A stretch of DNA of 7,037 bases from Chloroflexota bacterium (GTDB lineage: Bacteria; Chloroflexota; Dehalococcoidia; Bin125): the NCBI GenBank assembly GCA_027296805.1, contig JAPUIR010000323.1, positions 1 through 7,037 of the forward strand, given 5' to 3'. The notes beneath the pieces are model-generated. The model made no database searches, was not told where the DNA came from, and saw only the letters and a list, made by a program, of their open reading frames with translations. Each line of letters opens with the position of its first letter. Position 1 is the first letter of the stretch. The translations under genes were made by a program, and so were the position numbers. This document shows positions 1 to 7,037 of this stretch, in pieces.

Positions 1-534
1 TTGAAATGACGAGCCGCCGAACGACTCGCCCACGATCGCCGAGGCGACTGGGATCCGGCGTGCGCGCCGGGCGCTGATCAGATCGGGCACGATCTTCGAG
101 AAGCCCTCGGAACCGAGCGCGTCGGGCAGCCGTCCCCCACCCGTCTCGCCGAAGTAGATGAATGGCACCCCCTGCGTGAGGGCCTGCTCAAAGATGCGAC
201 GAGAGCGCTTGCCGCCCACCACCGAAGATGACCCGTGCAGCACCGTCACATCGTCCCCGCTCACGGTCACCGGGCGGCCATCGATCGTGCCCCAGCCGCC
301 GATCTTGCCGTCGCCGGGCGTCGAATCGCGCACCTCTCTGCGCTCGCTGCGCGCGAACGTGCCCACCTCCATGAAGGAACCCTCGTCGAGCAGTCGATCG
401 ATTCGCTCCCGGATCGTCAGACGGCCCTTAGCGTGCTGCCGCTCGATGCGGTCGCTGCTTCCCATCTCTTCCCGGATCCGCCGCCGTCGGGCCAGCAGAT
501 CGTCTCTCACCTCTTGGGGGGTGCGCTCGCTCAT
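1..534 (-). CDS. Acyl-CoA carboxylase carboxyltransferase (beta) subunit, N-terminal part; gene runs off the window
   Basis: The frame is open from the ATG at 534 to base 1, giving 178 residues without a stop. The family usually has about 510-550 residues, so roughly the first third is present. The product is expected to transfer the carboxyl group from carboxybiotin to an acyl-CoA (acetyl-, propionyl- or a related CoA) in the cytoplasm, together with a biotin carboxylase/carrier subunit not seen here. Visible family marks: an N-terminal charged helix, then AKGRLTIRERIDRLLDEGSF (residues 35-54), DGKIGGWGTIDGRPVTV (75-91), a GDDVTVLHGSSSVVGGK stretch (93-109), and a glycine-rich loop GETGGGRLPD (129-138) where classical beta subunits read something like SGGARIQEG. 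The segment IPVASAIVGESFGGSS (161-176) is the next core strand and loop. A weak GTGAG Shine-Dalgarno-like element (545-541) sits 6 bases before the ATG. The substrate cannot be told from this part; the altered loop suggests a divergent subfamily rather than a standard PccB/AccD5 type. Family assignment is firm. Confidence 0.92.
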   Translation of the reverse strand, partial: MSERTPQEVRDDLLARRRRIREEMGSSDRIERQHAKGRLTIRERIDRLLDEGSFMEVGTFARSERREVRDSTPGDGKIGGWGTIDGRPVTVSGDDVTVLHGSSSVVGGKRSRRIFEQALTQGVPFIYFGETGGGRLPDALGSEGFSKIVPDLISARRARRIPVASAIVGESFGGSSFQ

Positions 535-605
535 CGCAGTCTCACATTCCATTCGACGGGGTCGGGCCGCGCGCCATTCTACGTCGCGGTGGGCTTGGCA
601 CCACC
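535..605 (-). promoter_or_regulatory. 71-base gap between addA and the carboxylase gene; weak promoter-like signal only
   Basis: This is the only true intergenic stretch. Read on the minus strand it contains TAGAAT at 581-576, which resembles a -10 box and lies about 40 bases before the carboxylase ATG. No good -35 box lies at the right distance: GTGGTG at 604-599 gives a 17-base spacer but matches poorly, and TGCCAA at 600-595 is too close. A five-pair hairpin is possible (GGTGG 605-601 with CCACC 592-588, 8-base loop), but no T-run follows, so it is not a convincing terminator. The carboxylase gene could have its own promoter here or be transcribed through from addBA. Both readings are inference. 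Confidence 0.25.
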
Positions 606-3600
606 TCAGCCCAGCGAGACGGGGTACGAATCGCCCGTCGCCGTCAACAACAGATACGCCTCTGCCAGCGACATGCCCGTCTGCTCGAACATCCGCGCGT
701 AGGCGCGGACCTGCTCCTCGTAGCCTCGCAGCGTCTCGGGGCTGGGCGCGCGATCGGTCTTGTAGTCGACCAACACCCAACCCTCGCCCGCTTCCGGCTC
801 GAACACGAGATCGACATAGCCCTCCATGATCTCGTCGGGGCGCACCGTGACCAACGGCAGTTCGCGCTGCACGTCGTGCGCGGAACGCACCCGCCCGATC
901 AGCGCACTGTCGAACGCCCGGCGCACGTCCCGCAACATCGACTCGGCCTGATCCTTCAGCCCCGCCTCTTCGAACACCCCCTGCGCGCGGTGCGCTGTCA
1001 CCTCCCAGTCCGAGAAGTCCGCCAGATAGAGCGCATCGTGGATCGCGCTGCCGCGCTCCCGCCCATCGGGCTCCGGGGCGCCCAACCGCAGCACCAGTTG
1101 CTGGTGGTCGGCGGCGTCGCTCCCGCCCAGCGGGGAGCCGTCGTCGGCGCTCGACGTACGGTCCACCTCCTCCGCGCTGCGATCCGGCGGCTCGGTCTCG
1201 CGCGGCAGCTTCGGCTCGTCGTGTCCCAACGACGACGGCGCGACAACCCCCCGCCGGGGTCGGCCGGCGCTGAGCGCGGCTTCGTGCGCCTCCTCCCAGC
1301 GACGCTGCAACGTGGGCACGTCCGGGCGCACCGTCTCCGGCCGCGGCCGACGCACCGCGCTCAGATGCTCTACTCGGTAATGCACGGAGCCGGGCGCGAT
1401 CGGCTCCTCCGGCAGGGCGCGCCAGCCGGGCAGCGCCTCATCCAGCAGGCGGTGGTAGCCGGGCGCGCGCTCCGTGAAGAAGGCGGGCAGCACCAGCCAG
1501 TCCCGGGCGCGCGTCGCGGAGACATAGAACAGCCGCCGCTCTTCCGCCTCCTCGTACGCCTGCTGGCGCGCCTGGGCCGACGCGTAGCCCGGCGTCTCGA
1601 AACGCTGGTCACGAAGCCCAACCTGGAAATCGATCGACTCCGCGTCCCGGTCCACCACCGAGATCGAGCGGTCGGGCGCCTCCGCGCCCGCCATCTTCGC
1701 CAGGATCACGATCGGGAACTCCAGCCCCTTGGCCTGGTGGATCGTCATGATCCGCACGACGTCCTCGTCGATCTCGGTCACCGGCGACTCCGCTTCGGCC
1801 AGGTCCGTCCGCGTCTGCTGGTTGAGCCAGCGCACGAACGGCCGCAGTGAATCGACGGAGTTGCTCGCGAAGTCGGCGGCGCGCTGCACGATGATTTGCA
1901 GGTTGGCCGCGCGCTGCACCCCGCTCGCCCGCCCCATCTGGATCTCGCTCAGGTGCGTCTCGCGCAGCACCAGATCGACGAAGCCCGGCAGCGAGAGGTC
2001 GGCCTGACGTTCGGCCAGGGCGCGGAGCTGTTCCAAGCCGGGCCGCAGCGCTCCCTCGTAGCCCTCCGGAATCGACGACTCCCGCAACTGGAAGCTGCCC
2101 CCCGCATCGACGAACTCCAGCAACTCCAAGTCCGAGGCCGAATAGGGGGCGCTCTTCAGCGCCGCTAGCACCGCCACCTCGTCCGATGGGTCGTCCAGCG
2201 CGCGCAGGATCACGCCCGCGTCGCGAATCTCCTGTTGCAGAAAGAAGCCGCGCCCGCTGTCGAGGTGGAAGGGGACGCCCCCCCGGCGCAGCGCCTCCGT
2301 ATACAGCTCGAGATTGGTGCGGTTGCGCACCAGGATGCAGATGTCGCGATATCGGGGCTGCCGCGTAGCCCCTTCCGGGGCCTGCACCTCCACTGGAAGC
2401 GTTTCGGACTCGACGATCGTCAGGATGAACCGCGCGACGGCCTGCGCTTCGTCCGCCCGCGCCTCCCCGATCCGAGGCCAGCTCACGCCCGTGTTCGGCT
2501 GCAGCGCCACGACCGCCGGGCCTGTGTCATGGCGAAAGGCTTCCAGACGGTGGTAGCTGGGTTGCGCGTTGGGGTAGTCGGCGTCGGGTTGGATCAGCGC
2601 GCCGAAGAGATGGTTGTGCCACTCCACCAGCTCCGGGCGCGAACGGAAGTTCACCTCCAGCTGAGCGATCTCCACGTCGCGGCCGGACGCCCCCTCCGAC
2701 TCGAACAGCGCCAGCACCTCCGCGTACATGTCGATATCGGCCCGCCGGAAGCGGTAGATCGACTGCTTCGGGTCGCCCACGATGAACAGCCGTCCCTCGC
2801 CCAACTCCACGTCGCGCCAGGCGGCGGCGTCGTTCGTGGAGGCCAGCAGCATCACGATCTCCGCCTGCAGCGGGTCGGTATCTTGAAACTCGTCGATCAG
2901 CAGGAGTCGGTAGCGCTCGCGGAAGTAGCGACGCACCCGCGGCTCGCGTTGCAGCAGTGTCAGCGCCTCGATCAGCAGATCCTGGAAGGTCAGCGTCCCA
3001 CTCCGACGCCGCGCCTCCGCCGACTCCTCCACGAACCCGGCCACCACGTCGATGAAGTCGGCCAGGGCCTGTGTGCGCACCGCGTCGACGTAGGCCTGGT
3101 GCCCGTCGCTGAACTGCTGCACCGCGCGGGCGCAGCGGATACGCGGCTCGCCCGGCGACCGCCCCGCTCGCACCGACGGCAGCCGCAAGCCCGACAGCGA
3201 CGCCTCCAAAGCGACCTCTGGCAGCGACTCCATCGCTTCCAGCGCCGCCAGCAACGTCGAAAGATCCCTCTCGACCGCGTCCGAGATCTCGCGACCTAGC
3301 TCCAGCAGCCGGCGCGCCTCCCCCAGCTCCTCGTCGAGCACGGCACGGGCGCCGGGCACCGGGTTGGCGGCCTGCCGTGGGTCGAGTTCGCGGAACTCCG
3401 CGATCGTGTGGGCCAGACTCTGCAGCTGATCCAAGCGCAGCCCCAGGCGCAGACACCGCTCAATACGCGGCCGCGCCGCTCCCTCCTCCTCGGCCCAGAG
3501 CCAGTTCTCCCACGACTCCTCGAACTGCAACTGCTCGCTAACCGCATCCAGCACCTGGAAATTGGGGTCGAGCCCCGCCTCCAGCGGCCGCTCTCGCAAC

Positions 3601-3941
3601 AGACTGGAGGCGAACGCGTGGATCGTCTCGATGTGCGCGCTATCCACTTGGTGAAGCGCGATGCGCAACCGCTGCGCCTCGTCTTCATCCGCGCTGGTCA
3701 GCGTCTCATAGAGCTCGCGCCGCACCCGGTCGCGCAACTCTCCCGCCGCCTTCTCCGTGAACGTGATCGCGATGATCTCGCGCAGCTCCGCGTGGCCCGT
3801 CTTGACCGCGTGCACCACCCGCCCCACCAGCACCGACGTCTTGCCCGTGCCCGCACCGGCCTGCAAGAACACCGACGTACTCAGACTGGTCATCGCCCGC
3901 TCGCGCACCGCTTGGTCGGAGGGCGGCCGTCGATCGCTCAT
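606..3941 (-). CDS. addA: AddA-like ATP-dependent helicase/nuclease subunit (UvrD/RecB superfamily 1)
   Basis: 1111 residues; B. subtilis AddA has about 1230. By family knowledge this is the motor of a heterodimeric helicase-nuclease that unwinds and degrades DNA from double-strand ends, ahead of RecA loading. The helicase motifs appear in order: Walker A AGAGTGKT (28-35), motif Ia AITFTEKAAGELRDRV (58-73), IETIHAFASSLLRERP (104-119), Walker B LLIDEFQDTDPLQAEI (347-362), motif III FIVGDPKQSIYRFRRADI (386-403), motif IV LEVNFRSRPEL (428-438), motif V VRIMTIHQAKGLEFPIVI (729-746) and motif VI EERRLFYVSATRARDWLVL (800-818). The C-terminal RecB-type nuclease has RGSAIH (His968), GYVD (Asp1044), VDYKTD (Asp1059, Lys1061) and EQVRAY (Gln1077, Tyr1081), so it should be active. 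A variable acidic, Ser/Pro-rich linker (about 908-948) joins the two parts. The ATG at 3941 was chosen because it overlaps the addB stop and places Walker A at the usual distance; a further upstream in-frame ATG (4226) would put 95 shadow residues inside addB. AdnB of actinobacteria is the closest alternative, but the partner's degenerate Walker site favours AddA. Confidence 0.95.
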   Translation of the reverse strand: MSDRRPPSDQAVRERAMTSLSTSVFLQAGAGTGKTSVLVGRVVHAVKTGHAELREIIAITFTEKAAGELRDRVRRELYETLTSADEDEAQRLRIALHQVDSAHIETIHAFASSLLRERPLEAGLDPNFQVLDAVSEQLQFEESWENWLWAEEEGAARPRIERCLRLGLRLDQLQSLAHTIAEFRELDPRQAANPVPGARAVLDEELGEARRLLELGREISDAVERDLSTLLAALEAMESLPEVALEASLSGLRLPSVRAGRSPGEPRIRCARAVQQFSDGHQAYVDAVRTQALADFIDVVAGFVEESAEARRRSGTLTFQDLLIEALTLLQREPRVRRYFRERYRLLLIDEFQDTDPLQAEIVMLLASTNDAAAWRDVELGEGRLFIVGDPKQSIYRFRRADIDMYAEVLALFESEGASGRDVEIAQLEVNFRSRPELVEWHNHLFGALIQPDADYPNAQPSYHRLEAFRHDTGPAVVALQPNTGVSWPRIGEARADEAQAVARFILTIVESETLPVEVQAPEGATRQPRYRDICILVRNRTNLELYTEALRRGGVPFHLDSGRGFFLQQEIRDAGVILRALDDPSDEVAVLAALKSAPYSASDLELLEFVDAGGSFQLRESSIPEGYEGALRPGLEQLRALAERQADLSLPGFVDLVLRETHLSEIQMGRASGVQRAANLQIIVQRAADFASNSVDSLRPFVRWLNQQTRTDLAEAESPVTEIDEDVVRIMTIHQAKGLEFPIVILAKMAGAEAPDRSISVVDRDAESIDFQVGLRDQRFETPGYASAQARQQAYEEAEERRLFYVSATRARDWLVLPAFFTERAPGYHRLLDEALPGWRALPEEPIAPGSVHYRVEHLSAVRRPRPETVRPDVPTLQRRWEEAHEAALSAGRPRRGVVAPSSLGHDEPKLPRETEPPDRSAEEVDRTSSADDGSPLGGSDAADHQQLVLRLGAPEPDGRERGSAIHDALYLADFSDWEVTAHRAQGVFEEAGLKDQAESMLRDVRRAFDSALIGRVRSAHDVQRELPLVTVRPDEIMEGYVDLVFEPEAGEGWVLVDYKTDRAPSPETLRGYEEQVRAYARMFEQTGMSLAEAYLLLTATGDSYPVSLG
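687..1064 (-). other. RecB-family PD-(D/E)XK nuclease domain of AddA
   Basis: This covers residues about 960-1085 of AddA. All expected active-site positions can be seen: His968 in RGSAIH, Asp1044 in GYVDLV, Asp1059 and Lys1061 in VDYKTD, and Gln1077 with Tyr1081 in EQVRAY. In the AddAB family this domain cuts one DNA strand (in B. subtilis, the 3'-ended strand until Chi is met). No cysteine cluster accompanies it, which fits AddA, since the Fe-S cluster belongs to the AddB nuclease. Confidence 0.9.
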
Positions 3942-3951
3942 CGCCGCGCCT
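3938..3951 (-). promoter_or_regulatory. ATGA stop/start overlap with ribosome binding site for addA
   Basis: On the minus strand, bases 3941-3938 read ATGA: the addA start ATG (3941-3939) shares two bases with the addB stop TGA (3940-3938). An AGG triplet at 3951-3949 lies 7 bases before the ATG, inside the addB end, and can act as a short Shine-Dalgarno site. This arrangement is typical of translational coupling, where ribosomes ending addB restart on addA and keep the two subunits near equal amounts. The overlap is seen directly; the coupling is inferred. Confidence 0.85.
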
Positions 3952-6900
3952 GCAAGCTGAGGAAGTCGCGCACCGTCGCGTGATCCTGGCGCGCCTTGTG
4001 CGCGAAGCGAAGATCCACATCGGTCGTGCAGCCGTCGTAGTAATCGCAGAAAGTGCAGTTGGGGCGGCGCCGGTTGCCCTGTGCCTCGCCGGGGTAGGGC
4101 GGGAAGCGGCCCCCCTGGATGCCTGCCGTGATCGTCTCCAGCGCGTCCCACAGCAGGTCGTCCTGGAGCGCTTCCGCCCCGCGCAGCCCCAACCGCTCGA
4201 AGCCGCCCTTGTGCGTGGCGTACCAATACTCTGCCGACACCCGCTCCAGCGGCTCGCCATAGTGGTTGGCGACCGCTTGCGCGTAGACCGGCAGCTGCAA
4301 CGCCGATCCGTTGCGATAGGCGTCGGCCCGCTTGTAGAGCCGCCCCGTCTTGTAGTCGACCGCGACCAAGCCCTCCGGTCCCTGATCCACCCGGTCGATT
4401 CGTCCCCGCAGCCGCAACGTCGTCCCACTGGGCAGCGTCAGCTCCACCGGCGGGCCCTCAAAACCGAAGTCCAGCTCCACGTCCAGGGGCTGGTAGCCGG
4501 CGCCGACTCGCTCCAGCTCGATCCGATACACCTCACTCAGGTCGGCCCGCACCTCAGCTTGCACGATCGACCACGTCGCGGGCAGTCCCGACAGTCCCCC
4601 TCGACCGGCTCGTTCGAACTCCCTGTCCGCGATCGCGAACAAGCGACTCTCGTCCTTCACGAACGATGCCCAGTCGCCGCTCGTCTTTCCCTCCCGCACC
4701 CAGTCCTCCAGGATGCGATGCACCATCGTCCCGCGGTCCAGCGGCGACATCTCCAGCGCCTCCCCCGGCTCCGAGATCGCATGTACGTGCAGCGCCTGTC
4801 GCACGAAGTAGCGATAGGGGCACGACGCGTACGTCTCCAGCGCCGTCGGTGAGGTCAGCTGCTCCAGTGGCGGGTTCGCGATCTGGTCAGGCCGGATCAC
4901 GCCATCCCACTCCCCGAAGCGGGGCGCCGCACGCGCCTCCCGCGCTCGCACCCAGCGCGCGTGCCCGTCCCACAGCTGCGGCAGCAGCTCCGACGCGATG
5001 CGTGGAGCGGCCTCCAGGATCGCCAGACGGAAATCCGACCCGTCCAGCGCATCCGCCGTACGCGACCAGTCCCCCTCCGCGATGGCGCTGGCACTCGGCG
5101 CGGCACCCGCCAGCCGCGTCGGCAGCTTGTCGATCAGCCCTTGGGCGTACATCTCCTCCACCCGCGCCAGCTCGCCCACCTCGTGCGGGATCGACTGCAA
5201 CAGATACGACGACGGCAGCCGCGGCGCGCCCGTGGAGTTCGTGCGACGCGCCCAGGAGACCGTGATCACCCGCCGCGCTGACTGCCGCACCAGCTGGAAC
5301 AGCATCGCCTCTTCCTCGAGCCGGTCGCGCTTGAGCGGCAGCACGTCTCGTTGCAGGCGATCGTTGAGACGTTGGCGTTCACTGTCGAGCAGGAGCGGAT
5401 CCTGGCGCACGAGGGGCGGAAAGATCCGTTCCCCGCACTCCACCAGGAAAACCGCATCGAAGCGCAACGATCGCGCCGCGCCCACATTCCCCACAAAGAC
5501 GCCCTTGCTCAGGGCGCGCCGGTCATTGATCACCGCCCGCCGGATCGCCTGCTCGGCCGCCGTGCGGAAGCGCTCCGCGTCCACCTCAACGCCCGCCTGG
5601 TCCAGGAACCCCAGCGCGCCGATGCGGTCTCGTAACGTCTCTGACGGGTCGCGCTCCTCCTCCGGTCCGGCCTCGCGCACCGGCCTCAAGTAGTCGTCAA
5701 TCAGCTCTAGAAACCAGTCGCGGTATGCGCCCCAGGTAGGGAGATCGGGTAGGCGCTTGGCGCGGGTGAAGAGGTCGCGCACCAAGTCCTGCAGCTCACG
5801 CGCGGTCTTCGCGACGAACTCCGCGTTCTCCTGCGGGTCTCGCTCGCGGTCCGCGATGTAAGCGTTGAGCTGGTCCAGGAAGCGCTGCCACCCCTTCACC
5901 ATCCCCGCCTGCTTCGACACCCGCTCCCAGAGCAGCGGCTTGGGACGGATGCCGCCGGGAAGCTGGGCTCGCAAGCTGGGGTTGGCGGCCAGCTCCAAGA
6001 GACGCTGCCGCTCCGGGACGCGCAGCATGAGGTCCAGCAGGACCAGGGCGGCCCGGCCCGCGGCGGTATGGCGTAGTGGCCGCCCCGACGCCCGGTAGAC
6101 CGGCACCCCGGCCCGCTCGAACGCGGCTGCGATCATATCGTCGGCCCCGCTGTCGAGCCGGTGCAGCACCGCCATCTCGTTGAACGCGATCCCCTGGTCG
6201 CTGGCCAGCCGGAGCGCTCGCCGCGCGACCTCCTCCGCCTCCGCCTGCCGGGTGGGCGCGCTGAAGTAGTGCGCCTGCGCCGTCGAGCCGAACTCCGCTT
6301 CGACGCCGGGGTCCAGGCTGCCGGGGTCCAGAGAGGTGTAGTGCTGCGGCTCCGCCCCGGCCTCCGTCAGAGACTCGCGGAAGGTGTGTGCGAAGGCGAA
6401 CTCCTCCTCCGCCGGGGCCACCAACAGAACCCGCGTCTCGACTGCCCGCGCGCAGCGCGCGATCAGTGCGATCTGCACCTGCGGCGCATCGTAGAGACCC
6501 GCCACGAGCAGGGGGCCGTCGCCCAGGGCGCGCGCCACCGCCTCGTCCGGCACCAGCGGATCGAGCGCGTCGAGATAGGTCCCGGTGCGTTCGCGAAAGG
6601 GGCGGATGCGCTCCAGGAAGCGCTCGTAGATCGCGGCCAGCTCATGCAGCTTGCGGTCGTCGCCGCTGGTCAGCAGCCCCCGATACTCTTCCGTCCCCAG
6701 CGCCGCCTCCCGCAGATCGCGCAGCGAGCCCGCCACCGATGCGGCCACCCCTTGCACCCGCGGGTCGAGTCGCCGCACGGCCCCTTCCCGGCGCAAGTCG
6801 CGCAAGATCCCGTCCAGCAGGATCGGCTCCGCGCCCTCGGGCAGCGGCTGCCGGGGTGGCAGGCTGGCCTGATCCCGGATCGCGCCCGCCAGCTCCACCG

Positions 6901-7030
6901 GCGTCAGAAAGCGCACGTTGGCGCTGTAGTCCAGATGCGCCGCGATACGGCGCCGGAAGTAGACCCGTTGCAGGTTGGATCCCACCAGCACGTTCACGCG
7001 CTCCAACGGGGAGCGCTGCAGCGCCGCCAC
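3938..7030 (-). CDS. addB: AddB-like subunit: degenerate helicase core plus Fe-S cluster PD-(D/E)XK nuclease
   Basis: 1030 residues from a GTG at 7030; B. subtilis AddB has about 1166. It is expected to pair with AddA for double-strand end resection, supplying the second nuclease and, by family knowledge, the Chi-scanning arm. The N-terminus begins like a helicase core (VNVLVGSNLQRVYFRRR, residues 12-28), but no GKT Walker A is present, so it should not hydrolyse ATP. Eroded helicase signatures remain: LLVAGLYDAPQVQIALI (174-190), a domain 2 entry around 262-325, ARSLRFDAVFLVECGERIFP (519-538, resembling motif V) and EEEAMLFQLVRQSARRVITV (572-591, resembling motif VI without the key arginine pattern). 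The C-terminal nuclease carries His771, Asp879 in GRIDRVD, Asp892 and Lys894 in VDYKTG, and Gln912/Tyr916 in LQLPVYAQ. Cys737 and the trio Cys992, Cys995, Cys1001 match the Fe-S cluster spacing of AddB (C...CX2CX5C). The frame stays open to the window edge upstream of the GTG, so the true start could lie beyond base 7037. The alternative, actinobacterial AdnA, normally keeps a Walker A. Confidence 0.9.
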   Translation of the reverse strand: MAALQRSPLERVNVLVGSNLQRVYFRRRIAAHLDYSANVRFLTPVELAGAIRDQASLPPRQPLPEGAEPILLDGILRDLRREGAVRRLDPRVQGVAASVAGSLRDLREAALGTEEYRGLLTSGDDRKLHELAAIYERFLERIRPFRERTGTYLDALDPLVPDEAVARALGDGPLLVAGLYDAPQVQIALIARCARAVETRVLLVAPAEEEFAFAHTFRESLTEAGAEPQHYTSLDPGSLDPGVEAEFGSTAQAHYFSAPTRQAEAEEVARRALRLASDQGIAFNEMAVLHRLDSGADDMIAAAFERAGVPVYRASGRPLRHTAAGRAALVLLDLMLRVPERQRLLELAANPSLRAQLPGGIRPKPLLWERVSKQAGMVKGWQRFLDQLNAYIADRERDPQENAEFVAKTARELQDLVRDLFTRAKRLPDLPTWGAYRDWFLELIDDYLRPVREAGPEEERDPSETLRDRIGALGFLDQAGVEVDAERFRTAAEQAIRRAVINDRRALSKGVFVGNVGAARSLRFDAVFLVECGERIFPPLVRQDPLLLDSERQRLNDRLQRDVLPLKRDRLEEEAMLFQLVRQSARRVITVSWARRTNSTGAPRLPSSYLLQSIPHEVGELARVEEMYAQGLIDKLPTRLAGAAPSASAIAEGDWSRTADALDGSDFRLAILEAAPRIASELLPQLWDGHARWVRAREARAAPRFGEWDGVIRPDQIANPPLEQLTSPTALETYASCPYRYFVRQALHVHAISEPGEALEMSPLDRGTMVHRILEDWVREGKTSGDWASFVKDESRLFAIADREFERAGRGGLSGLPATWSIVQAEVRADLSEVYRIELERVGAGYQPLDVELDFGFEGPPVELTLPSGTTLRLRGRIDRVDQGPEGLVAVDYKTGRLYKRADAYRNGSALQLPVYAQAVANHYGEPLERVSAEYWYATHKGGFERLGLRGAEALQDDLLWDALETITAGIQGGRFPPYPGEAQGNRRRPNCTFCDYYDGCTTDVDLRFAHKARQDHATVRDFLSLQARR
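4016..4864 (-). other. Fe-S cluster-bound RecB-family nuclease domain of AddB
   Basis: This covers residues about 723-1005 of AddB. The first cluster cysteine is Cys737 (codon 4822-4820) in ETYASCPYRYFVR. The remaining three are Cys992 (4057-4055), Cys995 (4048-4046) and Cys1001 (4030-4028) in NCTFCDYYDGC. Between them lie the catalytic positions His771, Asp879, Asp892 and Lys894, so the cysteines bracket the nuclease, acting as the iron-staple known from AddB. All four are intact, which argues for a working domain that needs a 4Fe-4S cluster for folding and DNA-end binding. Confidence 0.9.
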
Positions 7031-7037
7031 CGCCGCG

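Noticed and set aside
588..605. Small hairpin after addA as a Rho-independent terminator
   Set aside because: Only five base pairs with an 8-base loop and no T-run on the minus strand; such short GC stems are common by chance in this composition.
158..829. Overlapping plus-strand open frames across the carboxylase start and the addA end
   Set aside because: Both frames run across two genes and an intergenic gap on the other strand. Their products are Arg/Ser/Pro-rich or of no recognisable family.
876..1850. Long plus-strand open frame (324 codons) opposite addA
   Set aside because: It lies entirely antisense to the AddA motif V/VI and nuclease region. Its translation is rich in Arg, Leu, Gln, His and Pro with no recognisable domain, as expected for the opposite strand of a GC-rich gene.
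2235..3299. Long plus-strand open frame (354 codons) opposite addA
   Set aside because: Antisense to AddA helicase motifs II to IV. Composition is Arg/Gln/His/Leu-rich with no motif; the minus-strand reading is unambiguous.
2527..3456. 309-codon minus-strand frame inside addA
   Set aside because: A second reading frame of the same strand with Gly/Ala/Arg-rich composition. It covers the AddA Walker B to motif IV region, which is clearly coded in the other frame.
3942..4226. 95-residue N-terminal extension of AddA from an upstream in-frame ATG
   Set aside because: It would overlap the Fe-S cysteine region of addB in another frame. The residues are Arg/Gly/Ala/Pro-rich shadow sequence, and AddA proteins start shortly before Walker A, as the ATG at 3941 does.
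3408..4852. Plus-strand open frames spanning the addB/addA junction
   Set aside because: Antisense to two well-supported genes; no domain and no Shine-Dalgarno support.
606..7030. Locus as a new anti-phage or mobile system
   Set aside because: Helicase plus nuclease pairs can be defence genes, but the motif set, Fe-S cysteine spacing, gene order and ATGA coupling match the AddAB recombination-repair enzyme. No integrase, transposase, methyltransferase or repeat array lies in the window.

Overview
The window comes from a GC-rich bacterial chromosome (G+C clearly above 60 percent by eye, with strong G/C preference at third codon positions). All credible genes lie on the minus strand, so the biological reading order runs from base 7037 down to base 1. 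The lineage cannot be fixed from the sequence alone. A high-GC group such as Chloroflexota, Actinomycetota or a related phylum is a guess.

Layout in reading order: (1) bases 7030 to 3938 encode an AddB-like subunit with a degenerate, ATPase-dead helicase core, followed by a RecB-family nuclease domain wrapped by a four-cysteine Fe-S cluster motif. (2) An ATGA stop/start overlap at 3941-3938 leads directly into an AddA-like subunit (3941 to 606), with a complete set of UvrD/RecB-type superfamily 1 helicase motifs and a second, apparently intact, RecB-family nuclease domain. (3) A 71-base gap (605-535) holds only weak expression signals. (4) From 534 to the window edge is the N-terminal third of an acyl-CoA carboxylase carboxyltransferase (beta) subunit, cut off by the end of the window.

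The first two genes form a translationally coupled pair. By family knowledge their products assemble into a heterodimeric AddAB helicase-nuclease, which unwinds and resects double-strand DNA ends to prepare 3' single strands for RecA loading, the role RecBCD plays in enterobacteria. The carboxylase gene belongs to CoA-ester metabolism and has no evident functional link to DNA repair; it may be read through from the same transcript or have its own promoter.

I see no RNA gene, CRISPR array, insertion sequence, prophage or integrase gene, and no direct-repeat array. Many long plus-strand open frames are antisense shadows caused by high GC content. I do not find a new biological system here: this looks like a housekeeping recombination-repair locus, with a few details (degenerate AddB Walker site, dual nuclease, acidic linker, divergent carboxyltransferase motif) worth a closer look.
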